NCBI GenBank assembly: GCA_016791365.1
Contig: JAEUMT010000042.1
Coordinates: forward strand, 93,620 to 157,619
Direction: 5' to 3'
DNA length: 64,000 bases
Origin: Hyphomonadaceae bacterium
GTDB lineage: Bacteria > Pseudomonadota > Alphaproteobacteria > Caulobacterales > Aquidulcibacteraceae
Part shown: positions 1 to 9,654 of the stretch, one piece after another
Position numbering within the stretch: the first letter of the stretch is position 1
Layout of the letters: every line of letters starts with the position of its first letter
Notes under the pieces: model-generated
The model's database searches: none
What the model saw: only the letters and a program-made list of their open reading frames with translations
What the model was told of the DNA's origin: nothing
Made by a program: the position numbers and the translations under genes

Positions 1-857
1 ATGGCGCGCGACATCCCGTGGTGGAGGAGGCGGTGCGCCGCGACGGCCAGGGATTCACGCCGAACGATGCGCGCCTCGACGCCGAAGCCAAGTCTGGCCC
101 GAGGCTGATGGTCGTCACTGGTCCGAACATGGCGGGCAAGAGCACGTATCTGCGCCAGATCGCGTTGCTCGCCGTGCTCGCGCAATCGGGCGCCTATGCG
201 CCGGCGCGCAAGCTACGGCTTGGCATTGTCGATCGGGTGTTCGCGCGTGTCGGGGCGTCAGACGACCTGGCGCGCGGTCGTTCGACATTCATGACGGAGA
301 TGGTCGAGACCGCGGCGATCCTCAATCAAGCGGGATCGCGCGCGCTGGTGGTGCTCGACGAGATTGGCCGCGGCACCGCGACCTTCGATGGCTTGGCGAT
401 TGCCTGGGCCGTGGCGGAGCATTTGCACGAAGCCAACAAGTGCCGAGCGGTTTTCGCGACGCACTACCACGAGCTCACCCGCCTGGCGGATAAGCTTGAG
501 GGCGGCGCTAACGCGCATTTGCGGGCTAAGGAATGGAAGGGCGATCTTGTGTTTTTGCACGAAGTCGCGCCCGGGGCGGCGGATCGCTCTTACGGTATTC
601 AAGTCGCCAAGCTTGCCGGCCTGCCGAAGAGCGCGGTCGAGCGCGCAAAGGCTGTCTTGCAGCGGCTTGAGACGAGTGGCGGCGCGACGCGCATGGAGAT
701 CGCGGAAGACTTGCCGTTGTTCGCGCAGGTGTTGGAAGAACATGCGCCGTCAGCGCTGGAAGCCGCGTTGGCCGACGTCAATCCAGATCATTTGTCGCCG
801 AAAGAAGCCCTGGAGCTTCTTTACAAACTTAAGGCTGCTGCTCAGCAGGATCCCTGA
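1..857 (+). CDS. mutS: DNA mismatch repair ATPase MutS, C-terminal part (5' end outside window)
   Basis: MutS recognises base mismatches and starts methyl-independent or MutL-dependent repair. Only the C-terminal ATPase part is present; the reading frame is open from the first bases (GARHPVVE begins at base 3) and ends with TGA at 855-857. Visible family motifs are the Walker A loop GPNMAGKST, the Walker B/signature stretch [13 protein letters not shown] and the switch motif ATHYHEL, followed by the helical C-terminal tail used for dimerisation and clamp contacts. The 3' end overlaps the convergent small gene behind it by 29 bp. Identity is certain; the N-terminal mismatch-binding domains cannot be judged here. 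Confidence 0.97.
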   Translation, partial: GARHPVVEEAVRRDGQGFTPNDARLDAEAKSGPRLMVVTGPNMAGKSTYLRQIALLAVLAQSGAYAPARKLRLGIVDRVFARVGASDDLARGRSTFMTEMVETAAILNQAGSRALVVLDEIGRGTATFDGLAIAWAVAEHLHEANKCRAVFATHYHELTRLADKLEGGANAHLRAKEWKGDLVFLHEVAPGAADRSYGIQVAKLAGLPKSAVERAKAVLQRLETSGGATRMEIAEDLPLFAQVLEEHAPSALEAALADVNPDHLSPKEALELLYKLKAAAQQDP

Positions 858-1173
858 GGATCGGATCGCGGTTGTTCACGCTGTCGCGCGCCTGATCCAT
901 CGCCGCACCGGCAATGATGTTGTCGCGAATCAGCGGCACCGAGCCGGTCTGAACCAGGATGGTGAGAAACACGCCCATGAAGGCGCCGAGCGCGAGGCCG
1001 GTGACGCCCCAAAGCGATGCGGCAAACCAATACGCAGCCGAACGTTCGCTCTTGATCCGTTGCGCAAACAGCTTCTGATCCATGATCGCTTCAAGGCCGG
1101 CGCGGGCGGGGTGATCGGTAACGTGATCATCGTCCACGGGGTTGAGGCGGATGGTCTTGCCGCTTTTACGCAT
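829..1173 (-). CDS. Small membrane protein of unknown function
   Basis: A 114-residue protein with a basic, polar N-terminal half (begins [10 protein letters not shown]) and one or two hydrophobic segments around residues 48-75 ([11 protein letters not shown], then [10 protein letters not shown]). I recognise no family. The ATG at 1173 is chosen because a GGGAG ribosome site lies about 10 bases upstream; an upstream in-frame ATG at 1239 has no such support. The gene is convergent with mutS, overlapping its end by 29 bp, and divergent from glnD with 153 bp between them. It could be a single-pass inner-membrane protein; function unknown. Confidence 0.6.
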   Translation of the reverse strand: MRKSGKTIRLNPVDDDHVTDHPARAGLEAIMDQKLFAQRIKSERSAAYWFAASLWGVTGLALGAFMGVFLTILVQTGSVPLIRDNIIAGAAMDQARDSVNNRDPILRDPAEQQP

Positions 1174-1326
1174 ACGGAGGCTCTCCCAGGAAACAAACGT
1201 TCCCGCTACACTTGTGGCTGTGCCCGCGAAATGAGGCAAGGTTTCGACGTGCTGATAACCAAGAAGTCAGACAATAGAAGCCGAAACAGTGGCGCCGGCG
1301 CCCCTATATGACGAAATAGCAATCCA

Positions 1327-4146
1327 ATGGTCGCGCCACGGCTGAAACCTGCACGTATCGAGCACGTCGTCGACGGCATCCGGCTGCGCGCGCAATTGAG
1401 CGCGGCGTACGCGGCCGAAGGTGAGAACGCGCGCGGGTCGGTGCGCAACCTTCTGCATGGCGCATTGTTTCGGGGGCGGATGGTTGCGAAGGAGCGGCTT
1501 GAAGCCGGCGAGAATGGTCTCGCGGTGGCGCGCTTGCTGGCGCAAGTCGTCGACGAAGTCGTCGCCGCGCTCTATGACTATACGACGACGCATATATTCC
1601 GGGCGCGCAACCCCACCGAAGGCGAACGCTTCGCCATCGTCGCCGTCGGTGGATACGGCCGCGGCGAGCTTGCGCCGTCATCCGATCTCGATCTGCTGTT
1701 CTTGCGCGCCTACAAACAGACCGCCTTCGACGAGAGCGTCACTGAATACATGCTCTATATGTTGTGGGACATGGGCCTCAAAGTCGGTCACTCGTCCCGC
1801 AATGTCGATGAGTGTTTGAAGCTCGCACGCGAAGATCACACAATTCAAACCGCGATCCTCGAAGCGCGGCGTATCGCCGGCGATGAATCGCTCGCGCAAG
1901 AGCTGTTCACGCGGTTTCGCAAGGAAGTCGCCGATCGCGACCACGCGGCGTTCATCACGGCTAAGCTGACCGAGCGCGACGAGCGCCACGCTCGCGCCGG
2001 CGCCTCGCGCTACATGGTCGAGCCCAACATAAAGGAGGGGAAGGGTGGCCTGCGGGACCTGCACACGCTCTTCTGGCTCGCGCGCCGCCGCTACGGTTTT
2101 TCCCAGCCTCGCGATTATGTCGAGGCGGGCGTGTTCACCACAGAAGAACGCAATGCGTTCCGGCGCGCCCTCGAGTTCTTGTGGACAGTGCGCTGTCACC
2201 TTCATTTCATAACCGGCCGCGCCGAGGAGCGCCTGACGTTCGATCTTCAGCCGGAGCTCGCCAAGCGCCTGGGTTATGGCGCGCGCGCAAATCACAGCGC
2301 CGTTGAGCGCTTCATGAAACGCTATTTTCTGGTCGCGAAGGAAGTCGGCGCCCTGACGCGCACCTTGTGCGCGCGGCTTGAGGCCGATCACGCTAAGCAA
2401 ACGCCGAAGGGCCTGCAGCGCTTTCTCTCAACCGGCCGCAAGCGCAGTGCGCCGATCGAAGAAGGATTTTGCGTCGACGCCGGACGACTCAATGTCGAGA
2501 ATGAGGATGTCCTCGAGAACCCTATAAGCGTGCTGCGACTCTTTGCGCTGGCCGAGAAGCTTGATCTCGACATTCATCCGGATGCGTTTGGCCGAGCCTC
2601 GCGCCATGTGCGCTCCTTCGACCCGGCTTGGCGTAAACAGCCCGAAACGCGCGCCGCGTTTCTTGATGTTGCTACGTCGAAGCGCCATCCTGGCGCGGCG
2701 CTGCGGCTGATGAATGAAGCAGGCGTGCTCGGGAAATTCGTCCCGGAATTTGGCCGCATCGTCGCGCAAATGCAGTTCAATATGTATCATCACTATACGG
2801 TGGATGAGCATACGTTGCGTGCGATCGACGCGATCTCCGAGATCGAGCACGGGCGACACAAAGATCAACACCCGCTCGCCAGCGACATCTTTCCGAAGAT
2901 CATCAACCGCCGCGCGCTCTATCTGGCGATGCTCTTGCACGACACAGGCAAAGGTGACGGCGATCAACAAATCGAAGGCGAAAAGTCCGCGCGCGCCGCA
3001 TGCGAACGGCTGGGATTGCCGCAAGAGGAAGTTGATCTTGTCGGCTGGCTCGTGGGCAATCACCTGGTGATGAGCGACGTCGCTCAGAAGCGTGACATTG
3101 GCGATCCGCGCACAGTGGCGCAGTTTTCAAAGGTCGTGGGCACAGTTGAGCGGCTGCGTCTGCTCCTGGTGCTCACGGTTGCTGACATCCGCGCGGTCGG
3201 AAATGTCTGGAATGACTGGAAGGGTCAGCTTCTGCGCGATCTCTATCGTCTCACTGAGGCCGCACTCCATGGCGGACGCTCGGATGAAGAGGGCGTGCGC
3301 GCGCATCTGGCTGAGATTGCAGGCGCGGCGAAAGAGCAATTGCTGAAAGACATCGGCGGCGCACGCGCGGATGTGTTGCAGGCATGGCTCGACGCGCTCG
3401 ATGATGGGTATTGGCTCAATCATGACGCCGACGCGTTAAAGTGGCACGCGCTTGAAGTCATGCGCGCGCGCACCGAGCGTGCAATCCCGCACGTCGCGGC
3501 GCGCATACGCGAAACCCAGGGCGTTACGGAAATGCTCGTTTATGCAGGCGATCGCGCCGGTCTGTTCGCTAGTCTGGCTTCGGCGATCTCCGCCAGCGGC
3601 GCTGACATTGTCGGCGCGCGTGTACATACGTCAAAGGATGGCGCGGCGTTCGACGTGTTCTCGATTCAAACCACCGGTCACAAGCCGTTCGGTCTGAACG
3701 ACCCACGTGTGCTTGAAGCGCTCAAGCAAAAGCTCACGCTGGCTGCGCTCAATGATCACGCCGCGCCGCCGCCGGCCGCGCCTTCGCGTCGCAATGCGGC
3801 GTTTGCAATCGAACCTTGGGTGCGCATCGACAACGATATCACCCCGCACGCGACGGTCATTGAAGCGTCTGGCCGCGACCGCTTAGGCCTTCTGGCCGAC
3901 CTCGCGCACGTCTGCGCCGAGGCAAAAGTCTCCATCGGCAGCGCTCACATCGATACGTATGGCGAACGAGCGTCTGACGTCTTTTACGTTCAGGAAGAAG
4001 AGGGCGGTGGACAAGTCTCCAATCCACGCCGCATAGCCGCCGTGCGCGCCAAATTGGAAGACGTGCTCCGCGCCGCCGAACCCTCCGCGCCCGCAGATCC
4101 GGCCAAGGCGCCACTGGCTGTGGCGCGCGCCTCGACGGCGCGTTAG
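1327..4146 (+). CDS. glnD: Bifunctional PII uridylyltransferase / uridylyl-removing enzyme GlnD
   Basis: GlnD senses glutamine and adds or removes UMP on PII proteins, setting glutamine synthetase and nitrogen control. The 939-residue protein has the full domain order: nucleotidyltransferase with GGYGRGELAPSSDLD near residue 108, a GlnD-specific helical region, an HD phosphohydrolase domain (HHYTVDEH near 488, LLHDTGKGD near 537), and two C-terminal ACT domains starting near 734 and 841 for glutamine binding. Length matches alphaproteobacterial GlnD. The start at 1327 lacks a clear ribosome site, so the first residues are less sure. It precedes murJ by 45 bp, an arrangement common in alphaproteobacteria. 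Confidence 0.97.
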   Translation: MVAPRLKPARIEHVVDGIRLRAQLSAAYAAEGENARGSVRNLLHGALFRGRMVAKERLEAGENGLAVARLLAQVVDEVVAALYDYTTTHIFRARNPTEGERFAIVAVGGYGRGELAPSSDLDLLFLRAYKQTAFDESVTEYMLYMLWDMGLKVGHSSRNVDECLKLAREDHTIQTAILEARRIAGDESLAQELFTRFRKEVADRDHAAFITAKLTERDERHARAGASRYMVEPNIKEGKGGLRDLHTLFWLARRRYGFSQPRDYVEAGVFTTEERNAFRRALEFLWTVRCHLHFITGRAEERLTFDLQPELAKRLGYGARANHSAVERFMKRYFLVAKEVGALTRTLCARLEADHAKQTPKGLQRFLSTGRKRSAPIEEGFCVDAGRLNVENEDVLENPISVLRLFALAEKLDLDIHPDAFGRASRHVRSFDPAWRKQPETRAAFLDVATSKRHPGAALRLMNEAGVLGKFVPEFGRIVAQMQFNMYHHYTVDEHTLRAIDAISEIEHGRHKDQHPLASDIFPKIINRRALYLAMLLHDTGKGDGDQQIEGEKSARAACERLGLPQEEVDLVGWLVGNHLVMSDVAQKRDIGDPRTVAQFSKVVGTVERLRLLLVLTVADIRAVGNVWNDWKGQLLRDLYRLTEAALHGGRSDEEGVRAHLAEIAGAAKEQLLKDIGGARADVLQAWLDALDDGYWLNHDADALKWHALEVMRARTERAIPHVAARIRETQGVTEMLVYAGDRAGLFASLASAISASGADIVGARVHTSKDGAAFDVFSIQTTGHKPFGLNDPRVLEALKQKLTLAALNDHAAPPPAAPSRRNAAFAIEPWVRIDNDITPHATVIEASGRDRLGLLADLAHVCAEAKVSIGSAHIDTYGERASDVFYVQEEEGGGQVSNPRRIAAVRAKLEDVLRAAEPSAPADPAKAPLAVARASTAR

Positions 4147-4191
4147 CGGCGCGCTACGCCCGTAACATCTCAAATTGAGTCGTCCGCCCGC

Positions 4192-5796
4192 ATGAGCCTT
4201 GCCCGCAATACCGCCGTCATCGGCGGCTTGACTTTGATCTCGCGCCTTTTTGGTTTCGCGCGGGATCTGGCATTGGCGGCGGCCCTTGGCGCAGGGCCGG
4301 TGGCGGATGCGTTCTTCGCGGCGCTGCGTTTTCCAAATCTCTTCCGTCGTTTGTTCGCTGAAGGCGCGTTCAGTCAAGCGTTCGTGCCGGTCTATTCAAA
4401 GACGCTCGCGGCCGAAGGCGAAGAGGCCGCCAATAGGCTGGCGTCGGAAGCGCTTTCGGTTCTCCTACTGATGACGGGTCTGCTCAGTGCGCTCGCGATT
4501 GCCGGCATGAGTTGGATCAATCGCGTGCTGTTCGCCGGCTACGCCGATGACCCGCACACGTTCCAGTTGGCGACGCTGCTAACCCAGCTTTCGATGCCGT
4601 ATCTCGTCGCGATGTCGGCGGCGACCTTGTTCTCCGGCGTGCTCAATGCGCATGGCCGTTTCTTCGCCGCCGCGGCTGCGCCGATCCTGTTCAACCTCTG
4701 TCAGCTCGCGGCGCTTTGGTTGGTGCATGACAATCCAGAATACTCCGCCGTCGCCGCAATCAGCGCGGTTTCCATCTCAGGCGTGTTGCAGGCGCTGTGG
4801 GTTTGGTGGGGCGCGGCGCGTTCGGGAACGAAGCTCGGTTTGCCGTTTCCGCGTCTGACCGCGGGCGTTAAGCGGCTCTTTATCCTCGCCGCGCCTGCCG
4901 CGATCGCTGGCGGCGCGTTGCAGATCAACGTCATGATCAGCCAAGCGCTGGCGTCGTTTGAGCGAGGCGCGATCACCTATCTCAATGTCGCGGACCGGCT
5001 CTATCAGCTGCCGCTCGGTCTCATCGGCATTGCCGTTGGCGTCGCGATGCTGCCGCGCCTATCGCGGCTTGTTCAGGAAGGTGATGAGGCCGGTGCGCGC
5101 GGCGCGCTCGATGAAGCCGTGGCGTTGTCGATGGCGTTCACGCTTCCCGCCGCCGCGGCGATGCTGGCGATCCCGTTTTATCTGATTGATGGCCTTTATT
5201 CGCGCGGCGCTTTCGACGCGGCTGACGCACACAACGCGGCGCTCGCACTCATCCACTATGGTTGGGGCGTGCCGGCGTTCGTGTTGGCGAAAATCTATGC
5301 GCCCGCCTTCTTCGCGCGCGAAGATACCAAGGCGCCGATGCGCTACGCGATCACGTCGATGGCGATAAACGTCGTCCTTGGCGCGGCGCTTTTCTTTGGT
5401 TTGCGGTCTATGGGATTGCCGGGCTTTCAAGGCCTTGCCGTCGCCACGTCGACGGCCGCGTGGGTAAATGCGCTGCTGATGATCCGGTCGCTCATGGCGC
5501 GGGGCGCCTATCGGCCAACGCCCGCTGCTTTTGGGCGCCTGCTCCGCATTTGCCTCGCGTCGGCGATTCTGTTTGCTGTCATGTGGCTTGGCTACGCTAA
5601 TCGTGAGTGGCTTGAGGCGACGCTCGGTTCAAAAGAAGCGTCCATTGCGCTCCTCATCCTCGGCGGCGGCACGTTTTACTTCATCGTGGCCTTCCTGGTG
5701 CGCGCGGTGACGATCTCGGAAGTCCGCGCCGCTCTTAGGCGCCAACCTGGACCCGCGGGCGGGGGAGGCGGCTTGCCGCCGGGCTTGGACGGCTGA
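4192..5796 (+). CDS. murJ: Lipid II flippase MurJ (MviN)
   Basis: MurJ moves the peptidoglycan precursor lipid II across the inner membrane. The 534-residue protein is almost wholly hydrophobic with about 14 predicted membrane helices typical of the MOP exporter fold. It opens with the family-typical N-terminus (SRLFGFARDLALA) and carries conserved positions such as the FRRLFAEGAFSQAFVP segment near residues 50-65. The C-terminus ends in a glycine/proline-rich tail. It follows glnD and precedes trpS, a conserved neighbourhood. Essential in most bacteria; no sign of damage. Confidence 0.96.
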   Translation: MSLARNTAVIGGLTLISRLFGFARDLALAAALGAGPVADAFFAALRFPNLFRRLFAEGAFSQAFVPVYSKTLAAEGEEAANRLASEALSVLLLMTGLLSALAIAGMSWINRVLFAGYADDPHTFQLATLLTQLSMPYLVAMSAATLFSGVLNAHGRFFAAAAAPILFNLCQLAALWLVHDNPEYSAVAAISAVSISGVLQALWVWWGAARSGTKLGLPFPRLTAGVKRLFILAAPAAIAGGALQINVMISQALASFERGAITYLNVADRLYQLPLGLIGIAVGVAMLPRLSRLVQEGDEAGARGALDEAVALSMAFTLPAAAAMLAIPFYLIDGLYSRGAFDAADAHNAALALIHYGWGVPAFVLAKIYAPAFFAREDTKAPMRYAITSMAINVVLGAALFFGLRSMGLPGFQGLAVATSTAAWVNALLMIRSLMARGAYRPTPAAFGRLLRICLASAILFAVMWLGYANREWLEATLGSKEASIALLILGGGTFYFIVAFLVRAVTISEVRAALRRQPGPAGGGGGLPPGLDG

Positions 5797-5908
5797 TAGA
5801 AGCCGCCGCATGAGCACGAGAACGCACCTCTGGCGATGGCGGGCCTGACCTGACGCCGCTTCTCCGCGCCCGAATTGGCGCGCCTGTTCTCATGTTCCGG
5901 AGTTTTCA

Positions 5909-6943
5909 ATGACCGACGCCGCTCAGCCCCAATACCAGGGCCCGCAACGCGTGTTTTCAGGCATGCAGCCGACCAACGGCCTGCATCTCGGCAATTATCT
6001 CGGCGCGCTGCAAAAGTGGGTGAAGCTGCAGGATAGCTTCGAGTGCATCTATTGCGTCGTCGACCTGCACGCGATCACCACGGGCCCCGATCCGGAAAAC
6101 CTTGCGAGCCGCTGCCGCGAAGTCGCCGCCGCGTACGTGGCTGCCGGCGTCGATCCCAAACGCTCGATCATCTTCGTGCAGTCAGCTGTGCGCGAGCACA
6201 CCGAACTTGCGTGGATCTTTAATTGCGTCGCCCGCATGGGCTGGGTCGAGCGCATGACGCAGTTCAAGGACAAAGCCGGTAAGGATGCGCAGCGTTCTTC
6301 CGTCGGCTTGTTCGACTACCCGGTCCTGCAAGCCGCGGACATCCTGCTCTACAAGGCGACGCACGTTCCCGTCGGCGAAGATCAGAAGCAACATCTGGAG
6401 CTGTCGCGCGACATCGCCCAGAAGTTCAACAACGACCACAACGCGCCGAACTTCTTCCCGCTGCCTGAGCCTTTGATCCAAGGCCCGGGCGCGCGGATCA
6501 TGAGCCTGCGTGAGGGCTCGAAGAAAATGTCGAAGTCCGACCCCTCGGACATGTCGCGCATCAACATGACTGACGACGCCGATACGATCCTGCAAAAGAT
6601 CAAGAAGGCGACGACGGACGCGCATCCGGTGCCGGAGGCGAAGGAGGGTCTCGCCGGCAGGGCGGAAGTCGAAAACTTGGTCGGCATATTCGCGGCAGTC
6701 ACAGACCGCAGCGTTGAAGACGTTCTGTCCGAGTTTGGCGGCAAAGGTTTTGGCGTGTTCAAACCCGCGCTGGCTGAAACACTCGCTTCAAAACTGAGCC
6801 CCATCGCCGCCGAAATGCGCCGCCTCAACGCCGATACCGCGGCTCTCGACGCCATCCTGAAAGACGGCGCCGAGAAAGCCCGCGCTGTCGCGCAACCGAT
6901 CATGGCCGAAGTTCGCGACATTGTCGGCCTTTGGCGCGCTTGA
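5909..6943 (+). CDS. trpS: Tryptophanyl-tRNA synthetase
   Basis: Charges tRNA-Trp with tryptophan in the cytoplasm. Class I synthetase of 344 residues, the usual length. The HIGH-like motif appears as HLGN in [16 protein letters not shown] near residues 20-35, and the KMSKS loop is exact at residues 206-210. The start ATG at 5909 follows a GGAG at about 11 bases. The 112 bp between murJ and trpS contain no other gene that I can support. The downstream stress-protein gene begins 33 bp later, so the two may be cotranscribed. Confidence 0.97.
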   Translation: MTDAAQPQYQGPQRVFSGMQPTNGLHLGNYLGALQKWVKLQDSFECIYCVVDLHAITTGPDPENLASRCREVAAAYVAAGVDPKRSIIFVQSAVREHTELAWIFNCVARMGWVERMTQFKDKAGKDAQRSSVGLFDYPVLQAADILLYKATHVPVGEDQKQHLELSRDIAQKFNNDHNAPNFFPLPEPLIQGPGARIMSLREGSKKMSKSDPSDMSRINMTDDADTILQKIKKATTDAHPVPEAKEGLAGRAEVENLVGIFAAVTDRSVEDVLSEFGGKGFGVFKPALAETLASKLSPIAAEMRRLNADTAALDAILKDGAEKARAVAQPIMAEVRDIVGLWRA

Positions 6944-6976
6944 TGTGGCGCGGCGTTTGAGCGACGGTCGCGCGCC

Positions 6977-7525
6977 ATGACGAAAGATCTGCAAGCGTTC
7001 AGCTGCCTGGTCATTGCGGACGAGAGCGAGGAGTTCCCGGACGCATTGATCTATGCCGGCTTGCTCTGCCGCTACACCGGTTGGCGCTTGCTGATGCTGC
7101 GGGTCATCGAGCCGTCCGATCCCGCGCCCTGGGCGTCGATCACAGAAGAGATGCGCCGCCAGGCGCGCGACGCGGCCGAGTCGATGACACAGCGTTTCGC
7201 TGCTGAAGCTTGGGCCGAGTGTGGCGTCACCGCCGAGCCGGTGTTGCGCGAAGGCGATTTGAAGCCGGAGCTGCGTAGGCTCCTGCAGGAAGATACGACG
7301 ATCAAGCTTGTGGTGCTCGCCGCCGCGACGCCGCCGAGCAGCCCGGGTGCGCTCATCGCGCAGCTTGGCCGCACCGGCGGCCTCTCGCCGCGGCCGGTGC
7401 CGGTGGTTGTGGTGCCCGGCGCGCTCTCGCGTGACGAAATTCGTGCGATTGCGTTGCCGATGGCGGCGGCTGTCTCTGTCGAAAGCGAAGAAGAGCCGCC
7501 CGCGCCGCAGCCCCCGGCTGCTTGA
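6977..7525 (+). CDS. Universal stress protein (UspA) family
   Basis: A 182-residue protein with one Usp-type nucleotide-binding alpha/beta fold. The first strand is CLVIADESEEFPDALIYA, the middle contains LVVLAAATPPSSPGAL, and a phosphate-binding-like GRTGGLSPRPVPVVVVPG segment lies near residues 130-148, though the canonical GxxG-9x-GS pattern is not exact. The last 25 residues form an acidic and proline-rich tail (EEEPPAPQPP) likely to be disordered. It sits between trpS and the Nfu gene, a position also seen in other alphaproteobacteria. Specific role unknown; family members often act in stress survival. Confidence 0.85.
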   Translation: MTKDLQAFSCLVIADESEEFPDALIYAGLLCRYTGWRLLMLRVIEPSDPAPWASITEEMRRQARDAAESMTQRFAAEAWAECGVTAEPVLREGDLKPELRRLLQEDTTIKLVVLAAATPPSSPGALIAQLGRTGGLSPRPVPVVVVPGALSRDEIRAIALPMAAAVSVESEEEPPAPQPPAA

Positions 7526-7556
7526 CCGGTTCTGCCCAAAGGCCCACCTGAGCGAC

Positions 7557-8135
7557 ATGTTCATTCAAACCGAAGCCACGCCGAACCCGCGCACGCTTAA
7601 GTTTCTTCCTGGCCGCGACGTGTTGGGGCAGGGCAGCCGCGAATATGCCGACGCGGACGCCGCCCTTGGCGCGCCGCTGGCGACGGCGCTGTTCGATGTG
7701 GATGGCGTTGAGCGGGTCTATCTAGGCGGCGATTTCATCACCGTCACCAAGTCCGACGCGATCGAATGGCCGCATCTGAAACCGCACGTGCTCGCGGCGA
7801 TCATGGACCACTTCACCTCCGGCCGGCCGGTGTTGGGTGAGGGAGGCGCTCCGGCGGATGAGACCGACGAAGCGGACATCGCCTATGAAGGCGAAGCCGC
7901 CGACATCGTGAAGGAGTTGAAGGAGATCATCGACGCGCGTGTGCGCCCGGCTGTGGCGCGCGATGGCGGTGACATCACGTTCCATTCCTGGGATCACGAG
8001 CGCGGCATTGTGCGGCTCAATATGCGCGGCGCCTGCGCCGGCTGTCCGTCTTCGACGTTGACGCTGAAGCAGGGCATCGAAAACATGCTCCGCCACTACG
8101 TTCCGGAAGTAACGTCAGTCGAGCAAGTGGTGTGA
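7557..8135 (+). CDS. Nfu-type iron-sulfur cluster carrier (NifU domain)
   Basis: Nfu proteins carry [4Fe-4S] clusters to target enzymes. The 192-residue protein starts with the diagnostic Nfu N-terminal domain ([16 protein letters not shown]) and ends with a NifU C-terminal domain bearing the CxxC ligand pair C160-A-G-C163. The ATG at 7557 is chosen because it gives this exact family N-terminus; an upstream in-frame extension reading through the Usp gene is an artefact. It lies 31 bp after the Usp gene and 10 bp before tsaB. Clients in this window could include MiaB, a double-cluster radical SAM enzyme. Confidence 0.95.
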   Translation: MFIQTEATPNPRTLKFLPGRDVLGQGSREYADADAALGAPLATALFDVDGVERVYLGGDFITVTKSDAIEWPHLKPHVLAAIMDHFTSGRPVLGEGGAPADETDEADIAYEGEAADIVKELKEIIDARVRPAVARDGGDITFHSWDHERGIVRLNMRGACAGCPSSTLTLKQGIENMLRHYVPEVTSVEQVV

Positions 8136-8145
8136 GCCAGAGCGC

Positions 8146-8724
8146 ATGTTAGTGCTCGGCATCGATACATCGTTGGATGCGTGTTCTGTCGCCATTGCGC
8201 GCGACGGCGAAACGCTCGCTCACCTCCATGAAACGATGACACGCGGTCAGGCCGAACGGCTTGCGCCGATGACACGTGAGGCGGCGGAGCGGGCGGGCGT
8301 CGCGTTTGCCGGCCTGGATCGGATTGCGGTGACGACCGGGCCTGGCTCCTTCACCGGCGTCCGCGTTGGCCTCTCGTTTGCGCGCGCATTGGCGCTTGCG
8401 ATCGGAAAGCCCTGTATTGGCGTCTCGACCCTCGAAGCGCTGGCGTTGGAAGACGGCGAGGAGGGCAATCGCGCCGCCCTCATCGAAACCCCGGGCGCCG
8501 CGTACTTCGCGCTCTACCGGGACGGCATCGCGGAGGTCGCGCCGCGCAATATCGAACGCGGCGGGCACGAGGCGTTGCTTGGGAGCGCCCGCCTCAAAGG
8601 TCCTGGCGTCACGGTCAACGCCGCTGCCCTGGCGATCCGCGCCGCGCGCCTCGATCCGGCGCGCTATCCGAGCGATCCGACTTACCTTCGCGCCCCGCAC
8701 GTTACCTTGCCGGGCGGGTCATGA
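8146..8724 (+). CDS. tsaB: tRNA threonylcarbamoyladenosine biosynthesis protein TsaB
   Basis: TsaB is the non-catalytic partner of TsaD in making t6A at position 37 of ANN-decoding tRNAs. The 192-residue sequence shows the ASKHA-fold start [17 protein letters not shown] and the conserved [14 protein letters not shown] segment near residues 63-76. The C-terminal half is short, as is usual in alphaproteobacteria. Its stop overlaps the rimI start by four bases (ATGA), so the two are translationally coupled. Confidence 0.94.
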   Translation: MLVLGIDTSLDACSVAIARDGETLAHLHETMTRGQAERLAPMTREAAERAGVAFAGLDRIAVTTGPGSFTGVRVGLSFARALALAIGKPCIGVSTLEALALEDGEEGNRAALIETPGAAYFALYRDGIAEVAPRNIERGGHEALLGSARLKGPGVTVNAAALAIRAARLDPARYPSDPTYLRAPHVTLPGGS

Positions 8725-9176
8725 TTGAATCTGCGCCCGCGACGGCCTCTGAACTTCTTGCATCGCTCCATGCGCGCGCGTTTCCCAAGAAGCCGTGGAG
8801 CGCCACCGAGATTGCGAAGCTCATGGAAAACCAGGCCGTCTTCGCTCTGATGCACGGCAATGGCGCCGAGCCCAATGGTTTCGTCATGGCGTGGGCGGCG
8901 GCCGGCGATTCCGAGTTGCTGACAGTCGCTGTTGTTCCGGAGGCGCGCCGGAAGGGTGTCGGCGCCGCGTTGGTCACGTCCGCAGGTGTCGCCGCACTCG
9001 TGCGCGGCGCCGCCTCGATGCATCTTGAGGTCGCCGAAGATAACGAAGGCGCGCGCGCCCTCTATCGAAAGCTGGGTTATGAAGAGGCGGGCCGCCGCCA
9101 TGCCTATTACGCGGGCGAGGGTGGCCCGGTTGACGCTATCGTCATGCGCCGCGCGCTCCCGCGGCCCGTGGTTTAA
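8721..9176 (+). CDS. rimI: Ribosomal protein-alanine N-acetyltransferase RimI-like GNAT
   Basis: GNAT acetyltransferase of 151 residues. The acetyl-CoA loop is [15 protein letters not shown] near residues 72-86, and the C-terminal motif has the typical [13 protein letters not shown] pattern. RimI acetylates the N-terminus of ribosomal protein S18 in Escherichia coli; that activity is inferred here from the tsaB-rimI-fur context, which is conserved in alphaproteobacteria, and has not been shown for this protein. The start overlaps tsaB by four bases. Confidence 0.88.
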   Translation: MIESAPATASELLASLHARAFPKKPWSATEIAKLMENQAVFALMHGNGAEPNGFVMAWAAAGDSELLTVAVVPEARRKGVGAALVTSAGVAALVRGAASMHLEVAEDNEGARALYRKLGYEEAGRRHAYYAGEGGPVDAIVMRRALPRPVV

Positions 9177-9224
9177 CGCGCCAAAAGGTGGACATCGCCC
9201 CTGCGGAAGGGGTATCTGACGCCC

Positions 9225-9653
9225 ATGGATCGCATCGAAAAACTCTGCGTCGAGAAGGGTATGCGCATGACTGAGCAGCGCCGCGTCATCGCGCGCGTGA
9301 TCTCGACCAGTCATGACCATCCGGATGTCGAAGAGCTGCACCGCCGTGCGGCGGCAATCGATTCCGGCATCTCCATCGCCACCGTCTATCGCACGGTTCG
9401 TCTGTTCGAAGATTCCGGCATTCTCGAGCGCCACGATTTCCGCGATGGCCGCTCGCGCTACGAAGAAGTGCCCGACCAGCACCACGATCACCTGATTGAC
9501 ATGAAGTCAGGCAAGGTCATCGAGTTCGTCGATGAAGAGATCGAGCGGCTGCAGCACGAGATCGCGCGGCGCCTCGGCTTCAAGCTCGTCGATCACCGCC
9601 TTGAGCTCTATGGCGTGCCGCTCGACGATAAGTCCAAGGCGGTCAAGAAATAG
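9225..9653 (+). CDS. fur: Ferric uptake regulator Fur
   Basis: Fur represses iron-uptake genes when loaded with Fe2+. The 142-residue protein has the winged helix with recognition segment [16 protein letters not shown] (residues 50-65) and the metal-binding run HHDH at 86-89, with H70 and E81 as further probable ligands. It lacks the C-terminal CxxC pairs of the structural zinc site; the only cysteine is C8, a pattern known for several alphaproteobacterial Fur proteins. Irr and Mur are family alternatives, but the tsaB-rimI-fur-miaB context favours Fur. The miaB start follows the stop by one base. Confidence 0.88.
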   Translation: MDRIEKLCVEKGMRMTEQRRVIARVISTSHDHPDVEELHRRAAAIDSGISIATVYRTVRLFEDSGILERHDFRDGRSRYEEVPDQHHDHLIDMKSGKVIEFVDEEIERLQHEIARRLGFKLVDHRLELYGVPLDDKSKAVKK

Positions 9654-9654
9654 C